Shown piece after piece: positions 18,200-27,743 of a DNA stretch of 64,000 nucleotides. The notes under the pieces are model-generated. The model saw only the letters and a list, made by a program, of their open reading frames with translations, was not told the DNA's origin and did no database searches. How positions within the stretch are numbered: the first letter of the stretch is position 1; every line of letters begins with the position of its first letter. The DNA is from DAINRZ01 sp964634885. GTDB taxonomy: Bacteria; Bacteroidota; Ignavibacteria; Kapaibacteriales; UBA2268. Position numbers and translations under genes: made by a program. The stretch is taken from positions 49,590-113,589 of the forward strand of contig CAZWLN010000011.1 in the NCBI GenBank assembly GCA_964634885.1, in the 5' to 3' direction.

Positions 18200-19480
18200 T
18201 CAGAAGGCCGCAATCAGCCTGAGACCGAACAGCAGGGCATCATCTCCCGTATCCGAATTGCACGGATCGATAACATACTGGAAGTCAGGCTGGAGAGCAA
18301 GTGCAGGAGTAAGGTAATACTTATATGTAAGCTCAAATATATGCTCAAAAGGTAACACGGTCCGGCCTTCAGTTTTCGCGGTTTCCCTGTATTGTCCGGA
18401 ATTGTGTGCGGAAGCAAAACTCACCCCTAACTCATCCGGACATGATTCCTGGAAGACACCTCTGTAAACCAGCCCTCCGCCAAAATAAAAGTCAAACTGG
18501 TTAACCTTGGCGTCTGCTACACCTGCTCTTGCAACAAGGGACAGGCCGTTACAATTATCAAAACTTGACAGAAACAGGTCCTGTTCGAAAATCAGGTATA
18601 AGCCCTGGTTGTAAATGCCTGAAACAATATGGCTGTAACTGTCCGTATAATGCCAGTAGCCAAGTGCCAGTTTCGTGTAGGGTTCATTTTTATGTTTTTC
18701 ATTGCCGGGCAGCGCACATGTTTTGTTTCCTTTAGTGAAACCGGCTTCGACAGCAGTCAACAGGCCGTCATTGTCATTGAACACTATATGAGTACCGTTC
18801 GGACGGTTAGGATCGCCGGCGACACCGTCCAGGGCGCTGAGTTGAATATAAGTATTATCAACAGGAGAATACCTGATCCGCAACCCGAAAGAAGCAGTGG
18901 GAAAAATCGAAGGGCCGTTCTCTCCGGACTGGGACCAGTCAACACCGATGCCGTGCGATGGGTTGATGAACAACTGGTTTACAACTTTGCAGTCGAACTG
19001 GGAATTCAGGTCATACATACCGACAAGCATGTTCAAACGGTTGTTGAAAAATGATGTTTCCAAATAAAGCTGGAATATTTTCCATGTATTATAAGCGGCG
19101 ATATTAGAGATACCCTGTCCGGCACCTGCATAGTCCGCGATGTTCTTACCGTTGTTACCAAGGACATGAATGAACAGATTTGTATTGTCAACACCAACCA
19201 GGTTTTCCAGTTCGAACAGTCCTGTCAGGTCTATGTTATCGGTATAACAGGATTCAGACCTGCCGTTAACCGCCGAACCCCACACTTCGCCTTTATACAT
19301 TGCGTCGATCGTAATTCCTGCGGTTTCCAGGCTATTTCTGAATCCGCCCCAATCGCCGGTGAGGCGCTCCCGGTTAAGTATGCCCGAATCGTCCTGAATT
19401 GCATCTTCCGAATAGGCTGGAGTAAGGAACATAGTAAATGTGATCAGAATTATATTCAGTATTGCCGCTGCCTTTGCCAT
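18200..19480 (-). CDS. OprB-family carbohydrate-selective porin
   Basis: The protein has 426 residues with a signal peptide (cleavage near AYSEDA). The family's N-terminal signature is present as RLTGDWGGFRNSLETAGI, followed by YKGEVWGSAVNG, alternating beta-strand patterns, LETSFFNNRLNMLVGMYDL and a C-terminal strand ending in Phe (GLRLIAAF) typical of outer-membrane barrels. OprB-type porins let monosaccharides cross the outer membrane. No transporter or catabolic gene adjoins it, so the sugar is unknown. The upstream region of nearly 900 bases carries dispersed repeats. Confidence 0.87.
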   Translation of the reverse strand: MAKAAAILNIILITFTMFLTPAYSEDAIQDDSGILNRERLTGDWGGFRNSLETAGITIDAMYKGEVWGSAVNGRSESCYTDNIDLTGLFELENLVGVDNTNLFIHVLGNNGKNIADYAGAGQGISNIAAYNTWKIFQLYLETSFFNNRLNMLVGMYDLNSQFDCKVVNQLFINPSHGIGVDWSQSGENGPSIFPTASFGLRIRYSPVDNTYIQLSALDGVAGDPNRPNGTHIVFNDNDGLLTAVEAGFTKGNKTCALPGNEKHKNEPYTKLALGYWHYTDSYSHIVSGIYNQGLYLIFEQDLFLSSFDNCNGLSLVARAGVADAKVNQFDFYFGGGLVYRGVFQESCPDELGVSFASAHNSGQYRETAKTEGRTVLPFEHIFELTYKYYLTPALALQPDFQYVIDPCNSDTGDDALLFGLRLIAAF

Positions 19481-19930
19481 ACATACACCTTCTTTTACCT
19501 TTACTTTCCTGTCATCCTTGCCGTTAACAATTATTCCCTTAATAGAATTTTCGGCTGAATTACTATGTTTCTTTAATAGAAAACAGTTGTCCGTTTACTG
19601 TCTGAATAGAGACAGGCCTTCAGGTTTTCGTTTCCTAATATCCGGTTTCATATCAATTCATTAATCAAAAACATTTTACAATTTTCAATTTACCGGTAAC
19701 AAAATTAGCAATATTTAGGCATATATAAAAATTAATTTAGGTATGTATAAATTTGAATCAATATATTTACTCGTTTTTGTTGACACAAGAATCAGGAGGT
19801 ATTACCGGTAATTAAATACCGGATAGTCTGTTAAAATTATGTAAATAAAGGCTCTTCGCTATTCAGTGTGGGGAACATTATATTGATAATGATGACAGTA
19901 AAGAGACTGTAATATCAATAGATTTCGTAG

Positions 19931-19950
19931 AGACGCAAGGCCTTGCGTCT
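19931..19950. repeat. Perfect 20-bp palindrome
   Basis: AGACGCAAGG is followed directly by its reverse complement CCTTGCGTCT, with GTAG before and TTAC after extending the symmetry imperfectly. Palindromes of this wording are dispersed in some bacterial genomes. Only one copy occurs in this window. Confidence 0.8.
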
Positions 19951-20009
19951 TTACTGGTGCGGCTTTCCAGTGTCCGGGATAAGGTATTTGTGCACTCTGT
20001 GTGTGTTAA

Positions 20010-20112
20010 CCCACCTAAATCCTCCCCAAAGGGAGGACTTCAAGAACTGCCTTGTTTCTTTCTCCTTCCCCTTGGGGAATAATTCCCCAAGGGAAGGTCG
20101 GGATGGGGTTGC
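20010..20112. repeat. Composite G/C-rich palindromic repeat
   Basis: This reads CCACCTAAATCCTCCC, GGGAGGACTTCAAG, then a hairpin at 20064-20097 whose core CTTGGGGAAT/ATTCCCCAAG is symmetric, then GGTCGGGATGGGG. Read on the opposite strand it matches 13284-13376 and the CCCCATCCCGGCCTTCCCC units at the right end of the window. Confidence 0.8.
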
Positions 20113-20378
20113 TGTTGTACATTTCAATTACTACCTACCCACTACAAATAGCGAAAAACCAATATAAAATATTCAGTACAAGCCCCGCAGGTGGTAAGGC
20201 TTACCTCCAACAGATTTCAGCCCGGGCAAACCCGGAATAATATCACACTTTATTAAATCAGACATTTAAGTGATATTTGTTCACTATATTGTTCATCGAT
20301 CGATAAAATATTTCCATAGAAAACAATAATTGTTGTCGATTTCAATCTTATGGATTTATTTATTATGGCAAAATTGAA

Positions 20379-21272
20379 ATGGATGCAATAAAAGAAAAAT
20401 TCAAGTACAGGGACAGGTGCCTGAGGCTGATGTCCAAAGACGGACGCTTCAGGGCTTCTGTCATAAAGAACACAAACGCTGCCAATCTGGCCGTTGAAAA
20501 GCACAAACTCAGCGGCATGGCAATACAATACCTGGCAAAGACACTGTCAGCCGCTTCTTTACTCTCGATGTTCCTCAAGGGAGAGGAACGTGTAATCGTC
20601 GATATTACCAGCGACAACGGGATACAAAGGCTGTTTGCCGAAGCCATGCAGGTTGGTGAAGTACGCGGATTTGCCGAACTCAGCCCCGATACCGGACCGG
20701 GCCGGTACCTTGAACCCGGCAACGGTTTTCTCAAGGTCAGCAGGATACTTTACAACCGTCCGGAACCATTGGCCGGTGTTGTGCCTCTCGTGGTGGGAGA
20801 CATCGCTTCGGATCTGGCCTATTATCTACATCAATCCGAGCAGATACCCTCGACAGTGATGCTCATTGCCGAAACGGACAAAGAGGACGCTACCATTACC
20901 CGTTCCGGTGGCATTATCGTCCAGGCAATGCCCGGCACTACTTTCAGGGAAATCCTGGAGATTGAACAGAAACTGATGGATTCGGAAGACTTTTTCGACA
21001 ATGTCGAACAAGGGCTTAACAGCGAAGACGCCTTACGAAGAGTTGTACCCTTCGACTTCGAAGTAGTGAAAACCACACCGGTGGATTTCTTCTGCCGCTG
21101 CTCTAAGGACAGCTTCGTCGGCAAACTTCTGACACTCGAATCGTCAGAGATCGAAGACATGAAACTCAGCAGGCAGAACGAACTCGTCTGCCGCTACTGT
21201 AACGCACATTACTACCTCGAAGACGCAGACTACGACACCATTCTTACTACCATCAACAGCAGGAAGAATTAA
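20379..21272 (+). CDS. hslO: Hsp33 redox-regulated chaperone
   Basis: The protein has 297 residues, the usual length. The redox zinc centre is complete: Cys239-x-Cys241 and Cys271-x-x-Cys274 with 29 residues between the pairs, inside the normal CxC-x27-32-CxxC spacing. The N-terminal domain carries the family features LRLMSKDGRFRASV, RNTDAAN-type and the DIASDLAYYLHQSEQIPS segment. In the cytoplasm it holds unfolding proteins after oxidative disulfide formation releases zinc. No other stress gene is adjacent. The start has no good ribosome-binding site, which is not rare in this group. Confidence 0.95.
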   Translation: MDAIKEKFKYRDRCLRLMSKDGRFRASVIKNTNAANLAVEKHKLSGMAIQYLAKTLSAASLLSMFLKGEERVIVDITSDNGIQRLFAEAMQVGEVRGFAELSPDTGPGRYLEPGNGFLKVSRILYNRPEPLAGVVPLVVGDIASDLAYYLHQSEQIPSTVMLIAETDKEDATITRSGGIIVQAMPGTTFREILEIEQKLMDSEDFFDNVEQGLNSEDALRRVVPFDFEVVKTTPVDFFCRCSKDSFVGKLLTLESSEIEDMKLSRQNELVCRYCNAHYYLEDADYDTILTTINSRKN

Positions 21273-21475
21273 GGGAACACAATTCCGGAAAAATTAATTA
21301 TTTTGAGTTATTGCAGCCTGAGTACATACTATAGCAATATTCCGGCTATACTAATTTTTATGTGTTAATATTCGGTATATCCCGACGATAATATTCAATT
21401 GAAGGGATTATTACTGTTAAATATATATATGTTCTGTAACCGGTCATAGGCTGGAGACATGAAAAACATATTGTA

Positions 21476-21514
21476 AAGGAGAATGCGATGATGTTCAGGG
21501 TAATTGGATGTTAA
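21476..21514 (+). promoter_or_regulatory. Short leader ORF overlapping the kinase start
   Basis: AAGGAG at about 21476-21481 precedes ATG at 21488, which opens an 8-codon frame (MMFRVIGC) ending at TAA 21512-21514. The kinase ATG at 21508 lies inside its last codons in another frame. This arrangement could couple translation of the kinase to the leader. The kinase has only a weak CAGGG of its own upstream. Confidence 0.35.
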
Positions 21515-24384
21515 AACGTATTCGAAATAGCAGCCTCAGTATTAAAATATCACTGTTAGGGGGCGCCAGCGTCCTGATTACAATGACTGCCATGCTGAGC
21601 CTCTTCCTGTGGCTGAGCGGGGAATACTACGAACTGGCACAGCAAGAAGTCAATAAACTGATAGATGCAGACCTCGATCACATTACTAATGGAATATATA
21701 CACTTGTTCGTACCGAAAACGAAAGCGTCCAGGAGCAGGTGTTCCATAACCTCAGTGTTGAGAGGGAATTGATTGCGTCAAAAGGCGGGCTTTCAATAGG
21801 GAATCAGAAAGCAACTTACAACGCCGTCAATCAGTTTACCGGGGACAGCGTCAATGTCTCCCTGCCAAAAATGATGCTTGGATCGGAATGGTTGGGGTTC
21901 AACTCTGATCCGGAGGTAGAAACACCCATCGTAGATGAATTGGTACGAATGGTAGGAGGCAACGCCACAATTTTCAAGCGGATGAATGAACAGGGCGATA
22001 TGTTGCGCGTTGCAACCAATGTTAAAAACAATCAGGGTAAAAGAGCCGTCGGCACCTATATACCCGGTATCAACCCTGACGGTACCCGCAATGAAGTAAT
22101 AAAAGCAATACTAAGCGGCAAACCATACTTAGGACGCGCCTACGTAGTCAACGAATGGTATATTACCTCCTACGAGGCATTAAGAGATAGAGAGGGAGCC
22201 ATTATCGGCATGATATATGTCGGCGTCAGCCAGAAAAGCATCGAAGCACGGGTACGCCATGCCATCCTCGATACGAAAGTCGGCAGGACAGGCTATGTCT
22301 ATGTTATCGGAGGAAAGTATGAAAAACGCGGCCATTATATAATTTCGCAGAGAGGCGAGCGCGACGGTGAAAATATTTGGGACAACCTGGACGTTGACAG
22401 CAACTACGTAATACGGTCTATTGTATATAAAGCTACCAATCTGAAACCCGGAGAAATGACGACTGAGCGGTACAGGTGGCAGAATCCGGGCGAAACTAAG
22501 CCTCGCTGGAAAATTGCACGCCTGGCATACTATGAGCCCTGGGATTGGGTCATCGGCACAAGTGTCTATGAAGATGAACTCCAGGAATACTATACAGTCC
22601 TGACAGAAGGACGTATGCAACTGATAACAATTATGAGCGGTGCAGGACTGGCAATACTTATCTTAATCGGTTTACTGGGCATTATTTTTGCAATGTCTAT
22701 CTCCAGGCCTGTACGCCAGATCACAAAGGCTGCCAACGAGATTATTGCCGGCAACATCAGCAGTGAAGTGCCTGCCGGCTCCGGTGACGAGATAGGTACA
22801 CTCGGCAGGGCTTTCAATGTTATGACAAAAAGGCTGAACCTGACCATCGAGGGCTTACGCAATAGCGAGGAGAGCTATCGAAGGATAATCGACACTGCAA
22901 AGGAAGGAATCTGGTGGCTGGACGAAAAGCAGAATACAATCCTGGTCAATCTCCAGATGGCGCAACTGCTCGGTTACTCCATCGACGAACTCGCAGGTAG
23001 TTCATTCATGGGCTTCATTATTGAAGAAGACCTGGAGGACGAGATTGCGAAATTCGACATCCTGAGAAAGGGTTCCCAGGTACAATACGAAAGAAGACTT
23101 CTCAGGAAAGACGGACAGGTTGTCTGGACTATCGTCTCGGCAACGCCTGTGTCCGGCGACAATAACCAATTCAGCGGATCTTTTGCAATGTTCACCGACA
23201 TCACTATTAGAAAACAGGCAGAAATTGACCTTCAGGACAGTGAAGAACACTACCGTACACTGTTCGAGTCCTCCGGGGATGCTGTTTTCATAATCGTTAA
23301 CAGATCCATTATCAGGTGTAATGCCAAAGCATTGGAAATGTTCCACTGTACACAAGAGCAGATCATCGGCAAATCACTTCAGTCTCTTTCTCCTGTGGCT
23401 CAGCCGAACGAACGCTTCTCCGACGAAATGGGCAACAGCTATTTACAGGAGACACTCGACGATGTTCCTCAGTCTTTCGAATGGGTTCATCAACGTTTCG
23501 ACGGCACCCTGTTCAACGCCGAGGTCAAACTGAACAAGCTTGTACTTAAAGGCACGGTATATATCCAGGCCATTATTCGCGATATAACCGAACGTAAACG
23601 CGCCGAAGCAGAACTGGAGAATGCCAGGAAAAAGGCAGAAGAATCCGACCAGCTGAAATCTGCTTTCCTGGCCAATATGTCCCATGAGATAAGAACCCCG
23701 CTGAACGCCATAATGGGTTTTTCGGAACTATCCTGCGATGAGGATATCACTATTGAAGAAAAGGTCAAATTCGCAAAGATCATCAAGTCAAGGTCTAAAG
23801 ACCTGCTCAATATTGTCAGCGATATACTCGACATTTCCAAGATAGACGCAAACCAGATGAAGATAGCAATGACAAAAGGTTCGCTCGGTAAACTCATGGA
23901 AGAAATCTATTCCGGTTTCGAAGCTCAGAAAGAAATCTATTACCGGAAAGGACATATAGAATTCGTTATGAACTGCAGTCTTAAGAACAACGAATCCGAG
24001 ATTATTACCGACTTTTCCAGAATTCAGCAGATAATCGGCAATCTTGTCAGTAACGCCTTTAAATTTACAAAAGAAGGGCGAATTGAGTTCGGCTGCCGAC
24101 TTGGAACCGACAATATGCTGCTGTTCTATGTTACAGACACAGGAACGGGTATTCCGGAAGATAAGCGAAAAGTAATATTTGAAAGATTCAGGCAGGCTGA
24201 CGACAGCATTTCAAGGCATTACGGCGGGACAGGGCTGGGGTTGTCAATTTCAAAAGGGCTGGTGGACCTTCTTCAAGGCCGGATATGGGTAGAGTCCGTT
24301 GAAAACCAGGGCTCGACTTTCTACTTCACAATCCCTTACATTCCTGTGAATAATGATGGGAAACAGGACATCACGAAAAGATGA
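21508..24384 (+). CDS. Membrane sensor histidine kinase, Cache-HAMP-PAS-PAS-HisKA-HATPase
   Basis: The protein has 958 residues. A membrane segment at about 14-36 is followed by a large periplasmic region (about 40-365) of the Cache_3/Cache_2 type, with GTYIPGINPDG, LGRAYVVNEWYITSYE and IGMIYVGVSQ, then a second membrane segment (about 372-395). A HAMP linker (SISRPVRQITKAANEI), two PAS domains (about 455-575 and 578-700), and HisKA with His726 in NMSHEIRTPLNAIMGFSE follow. The ATPase domain has its N box (LVSNAFKFT), G1 (DTGTGIPE) and G2 (GGTGLGLSIS). There is no receiver domain and no response regulator next to it, so its partner is elsewhere. The ligand is probably a small extracellular molecule bound by the Cache domain. 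Confidence 0.92.
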   Translation: MLKRIRNSSLSIKISLLGGASVLITMTAMLSLFLWLSGEYYELAQQEVNKLIDADLDHITNGIYTLVRTENESVQEQVFHNLSVERELIASKGGLSIGNQKATYNAVNQFTGDSVNVSLPKMMLGSEWLGFNSDPEVETPIVDELVRMVGGNATIFKRMNEQGDMLRVATNVKNNQGKRAVGTYIPGINPDGTRNEVIKAILSGKPYLGRAYVVNEWYITSYEALRDREGAIIGMIYVGVSQKSIEARVRHAILDTKVGRTGYVYVIGGKYEKRGHYIISQRGERDGENIWDNLDVDSNYVIRSIVYKATNLKPGEMTTERYRWQNPGETKPRWKIARLAYYEPWDWVIGTSVYEDELQEYYTVLTEGRMQLITIMSGAGLAILILIGLLGIIFAMSISRPVRQITKAANEIIAGNISSEVPAGSGDEIGTLGRAFNVMTKRLNLTIEGLRNSEESYRRIIDTAKEGIWWLDEKQNTILVNLQMAQLLGYSIDELAGSSFMGFIIEEDLEDEIAKFDILRKGSQVQYERRLLRKDGQVVWTIVSATPVSGDNNQFSGSFAMFTDITIRKQAEIDLQDSEEHYRTLFESSGDAVFIIVNRSIIRCNAKALEMFHCTQEQIIGKSLQSLSPVAQPNERFSDEMGNSYLQETLDDVPQSFEWVHQRFDGTLFNAEVKLNKLVLKGTVYIQAIIRDITERKRAEAELENARKKAEESDQLKSAFLANMSHEIRTPLNAIMGFSELSCDEDITIEEKVKFAKIIKSRSKDLLNIVSDILDISKIDANQMKIAMTKGSLGKLMEEIYSGFEAQKEIYYRKGHIEFVMNCSLKNNESEIITDFSRIQQIIGNLVSNAFKFTKEGRIEFGCRLGTDNMLLFYVTDTGTGIPEDKRKVIFERFRQADDSISRHYGGTGLGLSISKGLVDLLQGRIWVESVENQGSTFYFTIPYIPVNNDGKQDITKR

Positions 24385-24496
24385 CAGCATAAAATCCCTG
24401 AATGTATGCCTGCGGCACGACTATCTTAAACCCGGATAATGCGTTAGAAGTTGTAAATATCACATATATAATTGATATATAACAATTTACAGTTTT

Positions 24497-24518
24497 CCCC
24501 TCCTTGGATAAGGAGGGG
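24497..24518. repeat. Hairpin repeat with 9-bp arms
   Basis: CCCCTCCTT pairs with AAGGAGGGG across GGAT. A variant of the same hairpin with CCCGCCTT arms lies at 63601-63620. The surrounding 24385-24649 has no gene. Confidence 0.65.
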
Positions 24519-24649
24519 CCAGGGGTGGTTGGATATTCCGTGTTTTGGGTTATCTATTGCACAATCCGGCTTAAACAGAAAAGCCTACCCCCCGGCCCGT
24601 TAAACTTGAAACGTCATGTATTCTAATTTATCTGAGGCCCTGGCTACAA

Positions 24650-25207
24650 TCATTCATAATAAAGCCGAAGGACAACCTTGTCGAAATTCACAATTAGTGG
24701 TTTCTCTTTTGAAGGTGGCTTCGATCCAATCCTTGCTGTCTGCTCGCCGCACACATCCCAGTCATTGAGTATCGCAACACTGTCGAGCGATTTCTTCAGC
24801 CTGAAATACTTGATGTCGGCTTCGACTGTAATTCCGGTTAGCAGGCTGTTGATACCTTTATTGAGTTCATCTTCGTCGAGGAGTGTAAGGTACATCGTTT
24901 CAGGATTATTGCGGTTGTACCTGATGGCTGTCCTGATGAAGCCGTCTTTTGCTTTCCTCAGTTTGGTGTCGATGTTAAGGGGAAAAAGGAAAACTCCGTC
25001 GGTGTACTCAGCACGAAGCATTACGTAGAATTCACCCGGGTGTCGCGGATCGATGATGTCGGGAATGAATTTCCAGGTACACTCTTCGAAGTCAAGTATC
25101 TCGTATTTAATCACCAGGTTAAGGTCTTTCTCAGGCTGCTTTGTCGAGGAACACCCCATCAGAGCTGTCATTAATGCAAATATATACAATAGACTTATTC
25201 TATTCAT
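24650..25207 (-). CDS. Predicted lipoprotein, function unknown
   Basis: The protein has 185 residues. It has a type II signal peptide with the lipobox LMGC and Cys19, so the mature protein should be lipid-anchored. A good ribosome-binding site (GGAAGG) precedes the ATG. The mature part is beta-rich with no motif I know; charged segments such as EFYVMLRAEYTDGVF and YLTLLDEDELNKG alternate with hydrophobic strands. It lies downstream of infC on the same strand with a 160-base gap, and converges on the histidine kinase. Confidence 0.7.
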   Translation of the reverse strand: MNRISLLYIFALMTALMGCSSTKQPEKDLNLVIKYEILDFEECTWKFIPDIIDPRHPGEFYVMLRAEYTDGVFLFPLNIDTKLRKAKDGFIRTAIRYNRNNPETMYLTLLDEDELNKGINSLLTGITVEADIKYFRLKKSLDSVAILNDWDVCGEQTARIGSKPPSKEKPLIVNFDKVVLRLYYE

Positions 25208-25367
25208 CAGAACCTTCCGCTATTCTCCGAAAAACTTCCTACCCGCCAGGGGCAAAACCCAAAAAACTAAATTTGAGAGTTGAATATCCTCATTGGCCGC
25301 AGAAAAATAATAAACCCTGGAACCGCAGTAACCGGTTCCAAGAGAATATTACAATTCGCTCCGGCAA

Positions 25368-25961
25368 TTAACCGGGATTAATATCAGTTTTTACTGTTGT
25401 CGCAGGTGTCTTCTTCTTCTTAGTCTTGTCGGGCACTAAGATGACGTTCATGGATTTACCTTCGGCTTTCAACGGCTGGTCAACTTTTGCAATGTCGTCG
25501 AGTTCGACGATGAATTTCTCGAGCAGTTCCTGGCCTATGTCCTTATGAGCAATCTCACGGCCCCTGAACATAATGCTGGCTTTGACTTTGTTGCCCTCTT
25601 CGATGAAATTGCGCGCATGGCGGACCTTGAAATTGAAGTCGTGTGTGTCGGTACGCCATTTGAAGCGTATTTCCTTCATCTGCTGTTGCACCTGTTGTTT
25701 GCGCTGGTGTTTTTCTTTCTTCTGCTGTTCATACTGGAACTTGCCGTAATCAATCATCCTTACAACAGGAGGCACAGCCTGTGGAGCAATCTCCACCAGG
25801 TCGAGCTCACGTTCTTCGGCCATCCTTAAAGCTTCATATTTCTTGAGGATGCCCAAAGGCTTTCCTTCTTCGTCAATCAACCTGATCTCCTTGGCGGAAA
25901 TCTCTTCGTTTACTCTGTAACGGCCTTCCTTAATGTCTTTTTTGCCCTTTGACGCGGGCAT
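25368..25961 (-). CDS. infC: Translation initiation factor IF-3
   Basis: The product has 197 residues from the ATG at 25961. The frame extends to a TTG at 25988, but the ATG gives the usual basic N-terminus before YRVNEEI. The N-domain (IRLIDEEGKPLGIL, ALRMAEERELDLVEIAP, DYGKFQYEQQKKEK) and C-domain (KEIRFKWRTDTHDFNFKVRHA, GNKVKASIMFRGREI) are both complete. A Lys/Thr-rich tail extends the C-terminus. IF-3 binds the 30S subunit and checks the start codon. The gene is not followed by rpmI and rplT or preceded by thrS as in the common arrangement. It is divergent from lysS across about 200 AT-rich bases. Confidence 0.95.
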   Translation of the reverse strand: MPASKGKKDIKEGRYRVNEEISAKEIRLIDEEGKPLGILKKYEALRMAEERELDLVEIAPQAVPPVVRMIDYGKFQYEQQKKEKHQRKQQVQQQMKEIRFKWRTDTHDFNFKVRHARNFIEEGNKVKASIMFRGREIAHKDIGQELLEKFIVELDDIAKVDQPLKAEGKSMNVILVPDKTKKKKTPATTVKTDINPG

Positions 25962-26164
25962 AAAGTGGGAAAAATATACAAATCTCAAATCGACCTTTCC
26001 TATTTGTTAATAATTTATCTTTTATATTAACGATTAATATACTTATTTATTAAACAAACGATTAAATTATAATTATTTGCTCTTAAAAACAAATTTATAT
26101 TTGTAATTTTGCTGCTTATTATTAAATATTTATGGGTTTTGTATTATTATACTGTTAGAAGACT

Positions 26165-27676
26165 ATGCCTGAAATAATAAAAAATGACCAGGAACTCCGA
26201 CGTGAAGAAGAACTGAAGCTGCTCGAAGAAGCCGGCATCAATCCCTATCCCTATTCCTTCGACGTTACGCACTCCGCTGCTGCAATACTGAAGGAATTCA
26301 ACGACGAAGACCCTTCGCCCCTTGCCAATGTCGCAATTGCCGGAAGGATCATGAGCATCCGCAGGATGGGTAAAGCCAGCTTTTTCCACATCCAGGACCA
26401 CAGCTCCAAGATTCAGGTCTATTTCCGTAAAAACGACATCGAAGATTTCTACGATAACCTGAAACTGCTCGACATCGGCGACATCATCGGTGTTAACGGC
26501 TATGTTTTCAGGACAAAAACAGGCGAAGTGTCAATACATTCGCAGGCTGTGACAATTCTTTGCAAGTCACTGCGCGTTCCGCCCATCGCCAAGGAAGAAG
26601 TGGACGAAGAGGGCAACAAAACCGTCTATGACGCCTTTGCCGACAAAGAACTGCGGTACAGGAAACGTTACCTCGACCTGATGGTCAACACCCAGGTAAA
26701 AGACGCTTTTGTGATGAGAGCAAAAATAATTGCCGCCGTAAGGAACTATTTCAACGAAAAAGGCTGGCTCGAAGTGGAAACACCCATTCTTCAGCCCCAG
26801 TACGGAGGCGCAACTGCCAGGCCGTTCATTACTCACCACAATGCACTCGACGTGGACCTCTACCTGAGGATCGCTGTGGAGCTGTACCTGAAACGCCTGA
26901 TTGTCGGCGGTTTCGAAGGTGTCTATGAAATCGGCAAGAACTTCAGGAATGAAGGCATGGACAAAATGCACAATCCCGAGTTCACTCTGCTCGAATTGTA
27001 CGTTGCTTACAAAGACTACAACTGGATGATGGATATGACCGAGGACCTGCTGGCCACCACGGCGCTGAAGGTCAGGGGTACGGACGAGATCGAATACGGC
27101 GGCAACAGTATCAGCCTGAAAAGGCCCTTCCAAAGAGAAAAAATGTTCGACCTGTACAAAAAGTACACAGGACTGGACCTCTTCGGAAAATCGCACGACG
27201 AGCTTGTTGCTGCGGCCAAACAGATCAACGTCGAGGTTGACAAGTCCATGAGCACAATGAAAATTCTCGACGAAATATTCAAGGAAAAAGTTGAGCCGAA
27301 CCTGATTCAGCCTACTTTCGTCATCGATTATCCCGTCGAGATGTCTCCCCTTGCAAAAAAACACCGTTCTGTCGAAGGACTGGTCGAAAGGTTCGAGCTG
27401 TTCATCAACGGCAGCGAAGTGGCAAACGCTTTCTCCGAACTTAACGACCCGCGCGACCAGAGACAGAGGCTCGAAGAACAGGCCCGCATCAGGGCGGCCG
27501 GCGACGACGAGGCTATGATAGTCGATGAAGATTTCCTCTACGCTCTCGAGTCCGGAATGCCCCCAACAGCAGGACTTGGCATCGGCATCGACAGGATTGT
27601 AATGTTACTGACCGGCGAGACTTCCATCAGGGACGTGATATTCTTCCCACAGATGAAGCCTGAAACAAAACAATAG
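26165..27676 (+). CDS. lysS: Lysyl-tRNA synthetase, class II
   Basis: The protein has 503 residues, normal for bacterial LysRS. The N-terminal OB-fold binds the anticodon (VAIAGRIMSIRRMGKASFFHIQD). In the catalytic core, motif 2 is EIGKNFRNEGMDKMHNPEFT and motif 3 is GLGIGIDRIVMLLTG. The enzyme charges tRNA-Lys in the cytoplasm. It may be co-transcribed with the M50 protease gene 67 bases downstream. The upstream region contains TATATTTG at 26096-26103, which resembles the -7 box of Bacteroidota promoters, with TTTG at 26076, though the spacing is shorter than usual. Confidence 0.96.
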   Translation: MPEIIKNDQELRREEELKLLEEAGINPYPYSFDVTHSAAAILKEFNDEDPSPLANVAIAGRIMSIRRMGKASFFHIQDHSSKIQVYFRKNDIEDFYDNLKLLDIGDIIGVNGYVFRTKTGEVSIHSQAVTILCKSLRVPPIAKEEVDEEGNKTVYDAFADKELRYRKRYLDLMVNTQVKDAFVMRAKIIAAVRNYFNEKGWLEVETPILQPQYGGATARPFITHHNALDVDLYLRIAVELYLKRLIVGGFEGVYEIGKNFRNEGMDKMHNPEFTLLELYVAYKDYNWMMDMTEDLLATTALKVRGTDEIEYGGNSISLKRPFQREKMFDLYKKYTGLDLFGKSHDELVAAAKQINVEVDKSMSTMKILDEIFKEKVEPNLIQPTFVIDYPVEMSPLAKKHRSVEGLVERFELFINGSEVANAFSELNDPRDQRQRLEEQARIRAAGDDEAMIVDEDFLYALESGMPPTAGLGIGIDRIVMLLTGETSIRDVIFFPQMKPETKQ

Positions 27677-27743
27677 ACAGGATTGGTTTTATATTATCGA
27701 TGGGAATGAACGGGAGTATTTCCGTACCTGAAAGGCGGGAGTA

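Larger units (their letters stand above)
19481..20378. other. Gene-free stretch between the porin gene and hslO
   Basis: I see no gene or tRNA here. The left part (19481-19900) is AT-rich and presumably holds the porin promoter and leader, with a TACCGGTAA-type palindrome near 19800-19840. The right part contains the perfect 20-bp palindrome at 19931 and a composite G/C-rich repeat at 20010-20112. The 120 bases before hslO are AT-rich with no clear ribosome-binding site. Confidence 0.6.

Noticed and set aside
26567..27364. 265-codon open frame on the minus strand inside lysS
   Set aside because: It lies entirely opposite a clear synthetase with intact motifs and is a mirror of biased codons.
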